Made by a program: the position numbers and the translations under genes. Positions 33,478-45,959 of a DNA stretch of 64,000 bases are shown in pieces. Numbering within the stretch: the stretch's first letter is position 1; each line of letters begins with the position of its first letter. The notes under the pieces were generated by a model, which worked only from the letters and a program-made list of their open reading frames with translations, had not been told where the DNA came from and made no database searches. The stretch is from Gossypium raimondii (Eukaryota > Streptophyta > Magnoliopsida > Malvales > Malvaceae). Location: contig NC_068569.1 in assembly GCF_025698545.1 (NCBI RefSeq), forward strand, positions 23,374,001-23,438,000. Direction: 5' to 3'.

Positions 33478-36400
33478 TGTAATAGCTTGATTTTTAGTAA
33501 TGTCAAAAACAATGGTTCGAGACCACCAAATTCGGCAAGTAAACTCGTAAATTTTATTATTTGATATTTACGAGCCAAATGTGGTTTTTAAAAGATTTTT
33601 TAAATTAGTAAATTTGTGTTTATAAGGATTTATTAGATTAATTGAATTAGAAAATAAGGTATTGAGACCTCAGTTTTATGAATCGAGTCATAAATATTTA
33701 TAAAAATATTTACGAAGTGCATTAAGATAGTATTAAAATTTCGTTACAAAATTTTAACGTTTCGGTAGTCAATTAATTAAAAAGAACTAAATTGAAAAGG
33801 TACAAAACTTATTAAAGTGATTAAATAGTCTAAATAGTAAATAAATGAGGGCTAATAGGGCAAATGGACCCATTTTAAATGGCTGAGGCGGCATAGCATG
33901 AAAAAAATCAAGGATTTTTTTGATTAATGGTAAAATTGTAAATAAGGTGAAATTAAACATACAAATTAGAAAACCTAAGGGTTTCTAGGCAATTCTTCAT
34001 CATTTTCAGCTAAAAACAGCTATTGAAGAGGGTTTAAGTTGATTTTTCATATTTTAACTTCATGTAAGTTTAATTCTTGCTTTTCCTTGAAATTTTTATG
34101 TTTTAGACTTTTACAACTAGGTCCAACTTACTATTTCATTAGTTTTTATTTTTTGGAAGTTACCATTGATGAATTCATATGATTTTAGTTATTGGATGAT
34201 GAAATTGAGATTTTTAATGAATATTTAAAGGTATTTATTAAGGAATTTTGGATGAAATCATGTTTTAAGGATTAATTTGAAAAGTTGTTGAATTTATATG
34301 AAATTCTAAAATTCCATGGAATTTTGAGTTGTTATTAATATATATGAAAATATATAGGCTTGGAATAAGGATTAAATTGGTAATTTTTCCAAGCCTATAT
34401 ATTAAAAGTATATGGGCAAATTGGTAATTCTAAAATCTTCCAAGCCTAGGGACGAAATCGTAAATAATTAAAAGTATATGGGCAAAATGGTAATTTCTCC
34501 TAAAATGTGAATTGGATAGAAATGAATATGAATTGTATTAAATTGAGCTAAATTTACTCTTATAAATCTTGATAGACCAAGTACGGAAGTAGATCGTGGT
34601 AAAGAAAAAGTGTCAGATTAGTAGATTACAAGTCACGAACAATTAGTCAAGGTAAGTTTGTGTAACTTAATTGCATAATTATATGTTTGAATTTATTTGA
34701 ATGAATTGTGTATTGGCCATGAATATGAAATCTGATTACATATCCGAAAAATATCCGATAAATGTTAAATCTCGTTTGAATGAATGAAATTCGATTGGAT
34801 ACAAGGTTCTGTTTCCCGAAACGTAGTGGTCATGCATTTGTTGCGGACATACCAATGGCTCGAAAGAGCGTCCCGTTACAAGCCCTCTCAAGCTTCCCGT
34901 TATAGTGTTCTTGCGAGCTTCCCGTTAAATGCTCTTCGAAGCATCCCGATTGGTTGTGATATGCATATGTTGTAAACACACCCACGCTCTTATGAGCGTT
35001 CTGTTTCTAGGCACTTTGTGAGCTTCTCGTTAAAGGCTCCTCGGAGCTTCCCATTAGTGCTCGCTTGAACTTCCCGTTATATGGCTATTTGGTGCTTTCT
35101 GATTAAGTGCTCTTTGAAGCTTCTCGTTAAGTGCTATTTGGAGCTACTCGATATAGGCTCTTTGTGAGCTTCCTGTTATTAAGCCCAGAGAAGCTTCTAG
35201 TTACCTGGCTTAATGAGCTTCCCGTTAAGTGCTTGAGAGAGACCTTTATGTTTAAGTGCTTTAATGAGTACTCCCGGACATGAATTGACGAATTTTTTAT
35301 TTGTACACTCTATGTGTACTACCCTCGTATCCATCGAGATTTCAAATGATTCAACGGGTGAAATTCTAACATGAAGACAAGTGAAAATCAAAATGAAATC
35401 AATATCTGAAAAATACATGAAATGCATAGATCTTGGTATTTGATGAGCTCATCTTTGTTATTGATATTTACATTAAATGAATAACTAACATATTTGATGA
35501 GATTGTGTGCTTAGACTATGACCAAATTGTTTGGAATGCATGTGTATGTTTACTTAATGTACAAATGAATGGTAAGTTAATTTCCTATTATACGGGCTTA
35601 CTAAGCATAATATGCTTACTCTGTTTTATTTCATCTGTTTTATAGTAATGCGAAAGCTTGTTGGATTGGACGCTTGGCGGAGATCATTCACACTATCCAC
35701 CGGCATATTTCGGTACAAATATGATACTAATTATAAATATAATAGCATGTATTGGTTTTGGTTAGCCAATGTTGGCATACAAATATTTTGGCTGTAAATA
35801 GCCATTGGAATAGCTTGTGATGAATGTGCTTTGGTATATTAACATATGAGTTAATTTAATGTTTGATATAAGTGTTTAATTTGGTTTATGAATATTAGTA
35901 TGATATTAAGTAAACATGGTCAAATAGATAAATTTACAAACATGAATTTATAAAGTGATATGGTATGTATGAGAATTAAGTTTTGCATGATTTAAATGTT
36001 TTGGATTGACTTTTGGATGTATTAAAATGTTTGTGTAGGTGGATGATCAAATGGGTGAGAAATAAGACTTGGAAATAACCTTATTTTGTCCACATGGGCA
36101 AAAACACATGCGTGTGTCTCAGCCGTGTGCGTGTATTTTGGTCGTGTGTTTTGGCCGTGTGTCCCCTGCACCTTAGTGTTTTGCAAGTCAGAGTTACACG
36201 GGCTGGGGACACGGTCGTGTGACCTACTTCATATACCACACGGCCTGACTACACGGACGTGTGACCCCTACACCTAAGAAAAATTTTGAAATTTCGTAAA
36301 AAATTCTCTGAGTTCCCTATTTAGTCCTGACTTATTTCTAATGTATGTTTTCTGAGGGCCCTAATAAGGGACTTTACAATAAATTTTCTGACATGTATGA

Positions 36401-36493
36401 TAAAATAATAGAAAATGTCTGTATTCATCCCGTAAGTTCTGGTAATGCTCCGTAACCCTGTTTCTACGACGGATATGGGTTAGGGGTGTTACT
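33478..36493 (-). mobile_element. Solo LTR (family B) nested in the Copia reverse transcriptase
   Basis: On the minus strand it runs GTAACACCCCTAACCCATAT... to ...AAGCTATTACA, the same termini as 25040-27229. The outermost base pair on the right is mutated (TTACT instead of TTACA). The 5-bp duplication is TGAGA (33473-33477 and 36494-36498). Length is 3016 bases with no gag or pol. It contains an internal tandem array (34840-35240) and a patch of repeated ACACGG/CGTGTG words (36085-36270). It is longer than the other copy chiefly because of these internal expansions. Confidence 0.85.
34840..35240. repeat. Short tandem array inside the solo LTR
   Basis: About a dozen diverged units of roughly 30 bases with the pattern 'gagcttcccgttaagtgctct'. 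It is part of the family B LTR and non-coding. Confidence 0.75.
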
Positions 36494-37510
36494 TGAGACA
36501 TTTCTTTCTATCTGTTGCTTTTGTTTTGTCCAAATCTGATGCCTCTCTATTTGTCTGTGTTACGCCTGCCTCCACTTTTTATATGTTTTGGTTTATATGG
36601 ACGGAACTGGAAGTCTGCCAGATAGCATTGATGTTTTTGTTCAACAATTACATAGTGAATTTTCGCTTAAAGACATGTGCGACCTCCATTACTTTCTCGG
36701 TGTTGAAGTTACATGGTCCTCCACTAGATGCTTACACCTATGTTAGCGCAAGTACATTCGAGAACTTCTTGACAGAAGTGGCTTGCTAATGCAAAAAGTG
36801 TTCACACACTGATGATCAATTCTTCTGTTTTATCAAAGGATGAAGGAGATCGTCTAAGTGATCCCACTGAATATAGGAGTCTTGTAGGTGCTTTACAATA
36901 TATAGTCCTGACTTGACCTAATATTGTCTACGCCGTAAATCGTGTTTGTCAATTTATGCATGCTCCCACTACTGTGTATTTGGTTGCGTTAAAGCAAATT
37001 TTACGTTATTTACATGACACTCTTGATTATGGGCTAGTTTTTCATTCGTCTGACATATTGTCCTCAGTGGGTTATGCTGATGCCAACTGGGGATTAGATT
37101 TTGATGATCACCAATTAACGACAGGGTATTGTGTGTACTTTGGACATACACCAATCTCATGGTCTTCTAAAAAGCAACAAGTAGTGTCCCGATCTACGGC
37201 TGAGGCTAAGTATCGAAATCTTTCCGCTGCTACCAGTAATGTTACTTGGTTACTCTCGTTGCTACAAGAGCTACACTTGTGTTCTGTCAATCTACCCACT
37301 ATTTAGCGTGACAGTTCTAGTGTCGTCGCAGTCGTAGCCAATCCTGTTCTCCACTCTAAGTTCAAACATGTTGAGCTCGACCTCTTCTTTGTCCGCTAAT
37401 GGTTCACTTGTTGTTGGTGAGGTATCGGCTTGTGATTAGGTCGCTGACATCCTCACCAAACCTCTATCTGTTTCGTCCTTTGAGCGTTTTCGCAGTTTTC
37501 TTTAGGTTTT
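36494..37510 (+). pseudogene. Broken Copia pol, second part (RT end, RNase H)
   Basis: The remaining reverse-transcriptase segment (SKSDASLFV region) is followed by the Copia RNase H domain, with the frame open from 36956 to 37306 (YADANWGLDFDD, SSKKQQVVSRSTAEAKYR). A stop at about 37303 and further changes follow, with the polypurine tract at 37515-37532. Confidence 0.88.
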
Positions 37511-37514
37511 ACTT

Positions 37515-37532
37515 GTGGAGAAGTTGGGAGAA
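37515..37532 (+). promoter_or_regulatory. Copia polypurine tract
   Basis: GTGGAGAAGTTGGGAGAA ends exactly at the base before the 3' LTR and is almost all purine, the site used to prime plus-strand DNA synthesis. Confidence 0.75.
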
Positions 37533-37725
37533 TGTTAAGAGTCTAAGAAAGGCACTCTGTTAGTCCTCTGTTAAGTCTGTTATACAAATTGTTATGCAGT
37601 TACTAAATTGTTAGCAGTAGTTACTCATACAACACTTATAAATACTATTGATTGTACAGCTTCAAGAATAACGATAATCAATTCAATTTGTGAGAATATT
37701 TTCAATCTTACTAGAGATATTAACA
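37533..37725 (+). repeat. Copia 3' LTR
   Basis: 193 bases, same ends as the 5' LTR (TGTTAAG...TTAACA), followed by the duplicated ATGAG. Confidence 0.92.
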
Positions 37726-37730
37726 ATGAG

Positions 37731-39664
37731 AGAGTAAATTCAGATTTATACAAATTAACCGAACTTAAGTCGGACAAAATATGATTACTGCAGTTATCAT
37801 GACAACAGTTTAATTTTATTAATACTATGCTCCCTTTTTCAAAAAAAAAAAAAGAAATTCTACATATATAAGTGGTACTTCATAAATCCTCTTAGGAATG
37901 TGGCTTACAGGAGTTGGCGTACGGTAACTTGTATGTTTAAGATTTATAATGAATTTACAATCCCTATTTCTTTTTTCTTTACAATTTGCCATCTGAAGGG
38001 TAGCAGAAGAGTTTGGAAGGGAGAGAGAGAGAGGTAAGAATGAATGCAGTGGCCATGAAAGAGGAAATGGTCGGCCCTGAATTTTGCCCACCTAAAGTAT
38101 CCTATGTCATGTGATCTGTTGGGATTCCCTGGGAAACGTACGCCAATGCCTAATCTATTTTTGTCACTCCTAATACAAGTATTCTAATATAGATACGTGT
38201 ATTCAATTCGATATATTCGATCATTTATTTAAAAAAAATTATATACATGGAGGATTATATTTTTTTAGTCCATGATCTTTTTTATAAAAATAACAGCATG
38301 ATTGGATGAAATAAATTATGTCACTGCATGTATCGCAGCTAAGAAATGGGCAGTTTCGCAACTTAATTGTAATTAAAGAGTTAAAATCAGCTTGATCTGA
38401 GTTGTGGTGTAGGTTAAGAGGTGACCCATGTCCAGATCTTATTTCTTTCACCCTTTGATTATTTGTCCCCATAACCCAGCATTGCAATCCTAATTCCTTA
38501 ATCTTTAATGGCTTCCAACATGGTCCTCTTCCATCAGCATGTCCAACATAAGATGTTTGAAATCTGAAGCAGTAGATGATATTGATAATCAAAGTTCATT
38601 TTACTATTAAAAATTAATAAAATATTAAAAAATATTTGTATTTGACATTTTATATATTTTTATAATTAATTTAATTTTTTAAATTTATTTTTTAAATTAG
38701 ATTAAGTGTAAAAATCCTTGCCGAGGCGAGCTACTTAACCCTTGGAAAGATCTAAATTTTTAAGTCAATTTTTAATAGATTATATGAATTATTATTTATA
38801 TTTTAATTATTTTATACATTATTAGTGTTAGTTCAACTCATTTTAAATTATGTTTTTATCCTTTAAGGTCGATGAATGATGGTAAAAAGCTTAATTTAAG
38901 CAAGAAAGGTGTCTTTTCGCTCCAACAAATCTTATTCAGGGATGGCAATAGGGTGGGCTATCTTTTGCCTGCCCCGCCCCGAGCTTCAATATAAAATGAC
39001 CCAAAAATAAATGATACACTCCACTCTGATTCTGAATTTGACCCAACCCCATTTTAAACAGAGATACAAATGGCAGAAAAAAAAATTTCTACACAGTTTA
39101 CTTTTTTACAAAAATTATTAATCGAAGTTCTTAATTGATGCAATTTTAAAATAATCTTATATTTTATTAATCAAATAATAATATTTTACATGTCAATAAA
39201 ATGAATCAAATAAAATAATATAATATATAGTTTGGAGATCTTATATTATGCCATATTGATTGCGAAAGAAGTAAAATTAAAAAACAAAAATTTAGCAATA
39301 AGTTAGAAACAAAAATTAAATTAATCCATCATAATATTTTTAATTTTTACATCATAAAATTAGGAACAGTTGAAGCTTTATGTATATTAATTTAGTGGAT
39401 AAAAATACACTTATTAATAGTTGTGTAACTACTAATATAATTTACCTAAATAAAAATAATTTTAAAACAAAATTTCAAAATTTATTTTTTTTAATGTTTT
39501 AAAATTGGCTACAGACGTTGATCAACAAGTGGCCAACCATTCAAGAAAGCTAGTTAATATCAATCAATGATTAATGGTCACATCATCAATGACATCCTAA
39601 ACCTTAACCTTTAAACACCTGACATGTTCTTATTAGTTGAAACATTATTAACTTTTTTATACTA
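37731..39664. other. Intergenic stretch
   Basis: No supported gene. Open frames on the minus strand at 37825-38091 and 38239-38592 lack recognisable domains. A GC-rich phrase near 38940-39060 (gggatggcaatagggtgggc...ccccgccccgagc) looks like the end of a dispersed plant repeat. The rest is AT-rich. Confidence 0.35.
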
Positions 39665-40004
39665 AAATTTTTTATGTCGAATTGTGGGGCATCCTGGATG
39701 GTTTGACTCTTCTTTATGAGTGTGGCTTTGGTAGCATTTTAATTGAGACCGATAATCTTGAGGCAGCAAAAACTTTACAGGAGAGGACAATAAATGGCTC
39801 AAATTCTGCTTTAATCAAGATTTGAACAATTTGAACAATGGAACATCCGACATATATCCAGAGAAGACAATCAGGATGTTGATAGAATGGCTAAACTAGT
39901 GCATTATAAATCTTATGATTTATGCTTGTATGAGACCTCCTCGTTGGGAGAGGTGATTGAAGCTTTGTAATTAGTTTAAGTACTTTTTTTGTCACTAAAA
40001 AAAA
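39665..40004 (+). pseudogene. 5'-truncated LINE, RNase H end and poly-A tail
   Basis: Reads as the C-terminal RNase H-like domain of plant LINEs: VELWGILDGLTLLYE and ILIETDNLEAAKTLQ, then after a frameshift RHISREDNQDVDRMAKL. A stop at 39968-39970 is followed by a short 3' UTR ending 'ttttttgtcactaaaaaaaa'. The upstream part of the element is missing, as is usual after abortive reverse transcription. Confidence 0.8.
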
Positions 40005-40543
40005 TATAGTTTAAGTACTAAAATAAAATAAAAAAACTAAGGATCAAAATAGGAAAAGAATTATAATTCAATGACCAAAAAAGTTGTTTTTTTTTTTAAA
40101 AAATTTTGAACTTTTTTAAGCATGGGAGCATTGAGATTAGCATGAGCTTTGGAGGATGGAGGTAAGAGGTAAGAGGTCACAGTGTAAAGAAGTAAGGAAG
40201 TCAGGGTAGTAATAAAGGCGGAAGTGTATAGATCATGAGAAATGAGGGGATACCCATGTTAGGGCAGTAATTGGCTGGTCGTCTAACCATGTTAGCAGTG
40301 TACCTAAAATCTTGGTTACTTGAGTCCTTTTTGATACGACTGTTGATCTTAGGCGCCTACTGGTCATGCTCAAAAATCGAATGAAAGAAAAAAGAGATAA
40401 TGCTAGTAAAAGATGTATACAATTATTAAATATTAAATAATTATATTTAAAAATAAAAATTAATATGTACGGCTTAAACAAGCATATGTATCCAACCAGG
40501 AAGCTCTTCATCTTAGTACTAGTTAATACTCGAAACAAAGGGT
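40005..40543. other. 3' flank of the P450 gene
   Basis: AT-rich and non-coding. Bases near 40400-40543 are the probable 3' UTR of the P450 gene. Confidence 0.35.
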
Positions 40544-42137
40544 TTATATTTGGGAAAGCAAGGGAACGAAGGGTTGGCGTGGTCGACACTTAGCCTGCAA
40601 AGGTTGAGCCTTGGGCATGGTAAGCCCTGGCCCTTCGCTCATATCCACCATCTCTTCACCTTTTCTCTCCCACTCAAAGCATTGAATCAGTGACCCCAAA
40701 GTTAATCCAACCATCCGCATGGCTAACCCTTCTCCGGGACACCGCCGCCTCCCGTTCCCGAACGGCATTAACCTAAACGCGATGTTCGACGGATCCAAAC
40801 CCTCGAATCTCTCTGGCTTGAACACATTAGGTTCCTCCCAATTGTTGGGATCGTTTTGTATAGCCCATGCGTTCACCAACAACATGGTTCCACGCGGTAT
40901 ACGGTACCCTCCCACCAAACACTCTTTTGATGACTCGTGAGGTACTAACAATGGACCGGTGGGCTTCATTCGGAAAGTCTCGTTAATTATGCAATGAAGA
41001 TAAGGAAGATTGGGCAAATCTGATTCTTCGATCAACCGATTTTGTCCGACCACTGTATCAATTTCAGTTCGGGCCTTGTTCAAGACTTGGGGATGGTTCA
41101 AAAGAAAAGTCATTGCCCACTCTAATGTCCCTGATGATGTATCAGTTCCAGCCAAAAGTAAAACCTGTTTAACATTTTCAATAACCGAGTTAGGATACTA
41201 TTTAATGAGAGTAGACATTAAGACCAAGAAAGCAAGAAAAGCAAAAGCTTACTATCATGAGACTTCTAATAGTTTCATCCTTGTAATTTTCAGGCTCTTG
41301 TTCTTGCAAAGACAACATGACTTCAATCATGTTCTTTTTTTCGTCTGTGGATAAACTACTTTTCTTCCCATTTTTCATATTATGTCGACATTCATCAATC
41401 AATTCTTGTGTAAATGCCTCTCTTCTTTTGAACAAGTTGATCATCCTTTTCTCAGTTTTCTCGAACCACTTCATCACCGGCAGGAAATCACCCATGTTCG
41501 TTGCGCCGGCCAAAAGAAAGGATTCCCTCATTATTTCACGAAACCGGGTGCCTTCCTCGACGACAGCCACACCGTCGCCGTAATATCTTTTCCCGGCTAT
41601 CATCCGCAACATCAAGTTCAGCATCAGCTCGAAAAGTCTGGATTTCAAGTCCACCGTTCGATCATGATCCTTGAACAGCTTCCGTAAGAGCAAACGGACT
41701 TCATCGAGGCGTGTGGCGTAAAGCAATTGGAGACAGTGCCCCGAAAGAAGTTGAACCGACGATATACGCCTCAAGTTCCGCCAGTTATGGCCGTAGGAAT
41801 CCCAGATAAGGCTAGTGTAATTATAACCTAGATGCTTCCCGTATAAAAGTAAAGGGCGATTGGCAAAGATGATGTCGTTTTTGGTAAAGCATTCCTCAGC
41901 AGCCGATGCCGATGAGATAACCGCAACGGGGCGTGACCCAAAATGGAGGAGAAGGACACTGCCATGCTTGGTGGAGATCTTGGCGAGGGAACGGTGGAGA
42001 GGCTTCTTGAGAAGTAAATAGAAGTGGCCAATGAATGGTAAAGAGGGAAAAGGGGTGGGAGGATGGTTTTGGAACTTGTGGTATAAGTGGACAGTGATGG
42101 AATAAAGAGCTACAAAGAGGAGGATTTGCAGAAACAT
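40544..42137 (-). CDS. Cytochrome P450, CYP81-like
   Basis: Exon 1 (41253-42137) and exon 2 (40544-41164) join in phase 0 through a short GT/AG intron to 501 residues, normal for a plant A-type P450 with its single conserved intron. N-terminal membrane anchor (about 1-20), proline-rich hinge PPTPFPSLPFIGH, I-helix oxygen-binding motif AGTDTS (300-305), ExxR (357-360, ETFR), PERF (412-415) and haem loop FGNGRRRCPGE with Cys437 as iron ligand. All catalytic landmarks are intact. The overall sequence style is CYP81 (D/E/Q group), whose members hydroxylate isoflavonoids, lignans or indole glucosinolates; the substrate here cannot be predicted. The start was chosen at the first true ATG (42137), which gives the usual anchor; the frame extends upstream only with non-ATG codons. 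Located on the ER membrane facing the cytosol. Confidence 0.92.
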
Positions 42138-42190
42138 GGCTTGGCTGGCGATCAACTTCAATTCTCAGGATTGTCCTAACCATAATCTAA

Positions 42191-42205
42191 ATATATTTAT
42201 TTATA
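42191..42205 (-). promoter_or_regulatory. Putative TATA box of the P450 gene
   Basis: TATAAATAAATATAT on the minus strand ends 54 bases upstream of the start codon, implying a very short leader of about 25 bases. Confidence 0.4.
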
Positions 42206-43299
42206 AATTGGAGGATTGTTCTTCTGCGTCAATTTAATTAGACAGTTGGATTTGTACGCTTCCTTCCCCTCCTCGGATGCTCAATTGTGGAAAATTCAAC
42301 CACGCAACAGTAAATGAGATAAGGCTCACTTTCCATATTGTCTCTCTCAATGAAACTTCTACGCAAGTGCTCAATCTTCAAACATGTTATTGTTACAAAT
42401 TTATCATAAAATTCATATAGTAAATTTCTATTAAATAACATATATATATATATGCATTACTGTTTTTTCTTTTTAAATTTTATTTACAAGTTTATATGAT
42501 TAATTATGAAGTTTACGAGGTTCCGAATTCATATTAAATTATGTATTGAATTTATATCTTTTATTTCAATCATTGGAATGTTATTATAATTAAATAAGAT
42601 ATGATTAAAATATCTTTTGATGTTAAATTTAAATATTTTATTGAAATAATATTTTAATTACGATAATTATAATTAATAAGGTTATTGCTTATATGAAATA
42701 CTTGTAATTTTACTTAAAATTTTAGATAATATGTTTTTATAGAGAATTGCTGATTGAATCCTAATTCGGTTAGTTTTGGCATTGTTTTTTATATAGGAGT
42801 GAGTTCGAGCGTGTTGGAACGTATTTATCCTTCTATTGAAAAGAGATTATGGATAAATTTTAAGTATTTGTATTTTTTAAAATTATTATAGAGAATTGAT
42901 TTAATAAAAATACATTTCATAACTATGGATGTTCTTATAGTTAATATTAACAAAATATATAATAAATTCTTACTAAAATATTATAATATTAATTAATTTA
43001 AACATTATTTAGATGCATATATAATATTTTATAATACCAAGTTTAAAATAGATATTTTATTTCTCAAAATTACTTTTTGGCATAATACTAAACACTTAAA
43101 TCTTAAATTAAAATTTTAAAATACTATTTTCCAATATGTTTTTCTATTTTCCTTTTCTTTTCCAAAAAAGAAACCGATGAAAAGACATAATATTATTTTA
43201 TTGCAAATAGCTAAAGTGAGGGATGACATACCAATTAAGTCATTAGAATTTTATGTTGTCCCGTTGGCACTGTCCCATCACAATCAATTTTGTTTTGTT
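42206..43299. other. AT-rich intergenic stretch
   Basis: P450 upstream sequence followed by AT-rich DNA. No gene is supported. Confidence 0.3.
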
Positions 43300-43690
43300 T
43301 ATTTAATTCTATTTTAAACTCATTCATATTAGTTTTTAAAATATTTATATTATTTTAATTTAACATTTAATATTTTTATATATTTTTATTTATATACTCA
43401 TGGTAACATTATTTTAATATTTACATTAGAGTAATATTATATATTTAATATTTTTTTTTAATGTGTTGTAAATTACATAATATAAAATGTAATAAACTTA
43501 AAAACGAACCAAGTCGGTCTCGGACCTTAATGTTCAAGCCTAACCCATATTTTAAATTAGTTTAATTTTTTATCTAAATTTATTTTTTGAATCTAATATT
43601 TGTACGCAAACCATCTCAAATTTTAAATAAATTTTCAAGCCTAAAAAGGTGAGTGAACCTATTAACAGGTAGGATCCTAAGTGTTGGTGC
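43300..43690 (+). repeat. Dispersed repeat family A, copy 2
   Basis: Same orientation and word order as 7417-7945 and 60845-61210: 'atttatattattttaattt', 'acataatataaa', 'aacttaaaaac', 'gttcaagcctaacccatattttaaa' and a terminal 'cctattaacaggta'. Non-coding. Confidence 0.5.
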
Positions 43691-44039
43691 TGGACTTGAT
43701 AAAAACAATTTAATTATGATATAAAATATAGTTGAATACTAAATACCAACAAAGTATTATTATATTATTTAAAAATCGTGCACTTAATTATTAAATTAAT
43801 GAAACTTAAAAGTCTAGAAATGTGGAGGTTGAATATTGGGCATTCTGGAAGATTATTGACTTCCAAGTTCAAACATGATGAGGTCACATGTTTGTAGAAA
43901 ATATAAAAAAGTGAAGCGTAGACGATAGAAATGGAGAAAAGTAATGTGAACTGTGAAGGTCCCTTATTCCACGATTTCCATTTCAACCAGGGCCCGCCCA
44001 ACCCCTGACTTCTCTTTTGGTGCCCATTGGCTAACAAGT
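43691..44039. other. Intergenic stretch
   Basis: Nothing recognisable. The open frame on the minus strand here lacks any domain. Confidence 0.3.
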
Positions 44040-44790
44040 TACCCACTATTTTAGATAGGTATATTGCTAAATTTAGCACTTAATGTTTATCTTCATTTAT
44101 CAATTTCATCCTTATGTTTTTGTTAAATTTGACTTTCGGTTTATATAAATGGTCAACTTTGATCATCAATTCTTTATAAAAGAGCCAAAACTGTTTTTTT
44201 TTTAAATAGAAATAATGACTTGAACGTTAAATTTTTAAACATTACAATCATGGGTAGGAAGGCTCTAATCCCATACATTTCATAAAATTTTATTTAAACC
44301 CTTTTGAGTTTTTAAAATTTTAATTTGACCTTATAATCCATGTCGAAAAATAGATTGAATTTGTGCTTGGCCCATGAAGTATTCCAATGTTTTTTTGGTA
44401 GCCTCTAATGTTTTCTCATTTTGTCATTTTGACCCTGATTCTCTTTTTTTGGGTCATTTTGGCTTTCAACCTTTAAATTTTAGTGAAATTGCTTACTTTT
44501 TTTTTTATGGAAAAACTGACTAAAATGTTAAATTTTAATGGAATTAACATGATAGCCCATGTGACCCTTTACATATACCTCACTGCTAATATTTTTATTA
44601 ATTTTTTGAAGTTTAATTCTTCGTGGGCTACCATGCTAGTGACCACTTTAATGCTGTTAAAATTTAAATAGTTCAATCAAAATTTTTTTTTCAAAAAGTA
44701 AGTAATTTGACTAAAATTTGAAAGTCAAGGGTCAAAATGACAAAATGAATAACTGTTAGGGGCTAAATTTATATCTATGTCCTTCTAATT
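44040..44790. repeat. Fold-back repeat related to the one at 20318
   Basis: The left end 'aaatttagcacttaatgttta' and the right end 'gttaggggctaaattta' are imperfect complements. The interior carries mirrored 'ggtcaaaatgacaaaatga'/'cattttgtcattttgacc' phrases around a centre near 44550. Non-coding. Confidence 0.5.
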
Positions 44791-45959
44791 TGATTTCTTT
44801 ATAGTTTTTATGAAAAATTTAATAACATTGTTATTTGATTAGGAAAAGTAATATTAAAATTTAATTAAATCACGTTGGAATTAGGTGCAAATTGCGTTGA
44901 TTAAGGAAGCAAAGACAGAGGCTGACAACATGTGTATAAAAAGGAATCTAGAAACAGAATCATGGAAGCCCATTTTGTTGACCAACTTCATGTGGCGTTG
45001 CTTTAGTTGCTTATCAATTAGGTCTTAAACCAAATCTAAACATGCCTCAGCCTTTTGGTAAATAGAGTTGGATTTCGTTTTCCACAAGAAATTCTGACCT
45101 TTACCCTACTTTCTTTCTCCTTTTCTCACTCTTCCATCATAATCACTCAAAGAGCTCTTATTGCCTGTCAACTTTGACTAAGTCAACCATTTTTAACCTA
45201 CATAATTGGTTTAATTCATTCATGACTTTATCTCTACAGTGACATATCGATAACATCGCCTCAACTCAATCATATACCTTTATTTAAAAAAAGAAATTTA
45301 GGTGTCGTCAAACGGTATTGAGAAATTTTCAAAAAAAATAAAAATTTCAAGTGTCGTCCGTGTGTCATGCAACACTGGTAAATATTTAAAAAAATAATTT
45401 TTTTGTCATCCATTCCTAGATCCAATGTAGGAGCAAACTTGATGCAAATGAGGAAGTATCGGGGAAGATGATCATGGAAATGAAACAGTGGAAAGCAACT
45501 CAGTAGCTTATCTCCTTAATGAATTCAATTCTCAAGCACATTGTATCAAACTAAAATTTTCAAGAACATCAACAAACAAATAAACGAAAATCTCATGTGC
45601 CACTTGCTAAACCACCCAGAGAAGGAAAAAAAGAAGAAATGTCATCGCCATTACTAAAATCCCATAATAAAGTTCCTCCCTTTTTCTTCTTTATCTTCTC
45701 CAACAACATCCCTTTCTCCATTTCTCAAAACCCACCGATAAAAAGAACAGACTTTTACGGCTTTATTTATAAGAAAAAAGTTGATAGAAGGTCTAAAAAT
45801 AATTGTCAGAAAAATAAATAAAAATGATGTTCAGAGGTCTAAAAATAAATAAATTTAAAATATTTCTTTTAGATGTAATTAAGGCACTATCAACCTTTGA
45901 ATAAAGTTGTCACAAAAACTGAGGTATTTAAAATTAAAGTAATGTGACACCCATAAAAT
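44791..45959. other. Intergenic stretch
   Basis: No gene is supported. Two weak copies of the 'gtgtcgtc...caacactgg' motif of the neighbouring palindromic repeat occur at 45300-45400. Confidence 0.3.

Larger units (their letters stand above)
29530..37725 (+). mobile_element. Degenerate Ty1/Copia retrotransposon with a nested solo LTR
   Basis: Two LTRs (29530-29729 and 37533-37725), perfect 5-bp target duplication ATGAG (29525-29529 and 37726-37730), a primer-binding site matching initiator tRNA-Met directly after the left LTR, and a purine-rich tract directly before the right LTR. Coding order is gag, protease, integrase, reverse transcriptase, RNase H, which defines Copia. Multiple stops and frameshifts make it non-functional. 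Removing the 3016-base LTR insertion and one 5-bp duplication leaves about 5.2 kb, normal for the group. Confidence 0.92.

Noticed and set aside
38239-38592. 117-codon open frame on the minus strand
   Set aside because: No recognisable motif, AT-rich ends and no promoter or splice signals. Not enough to call a gene.
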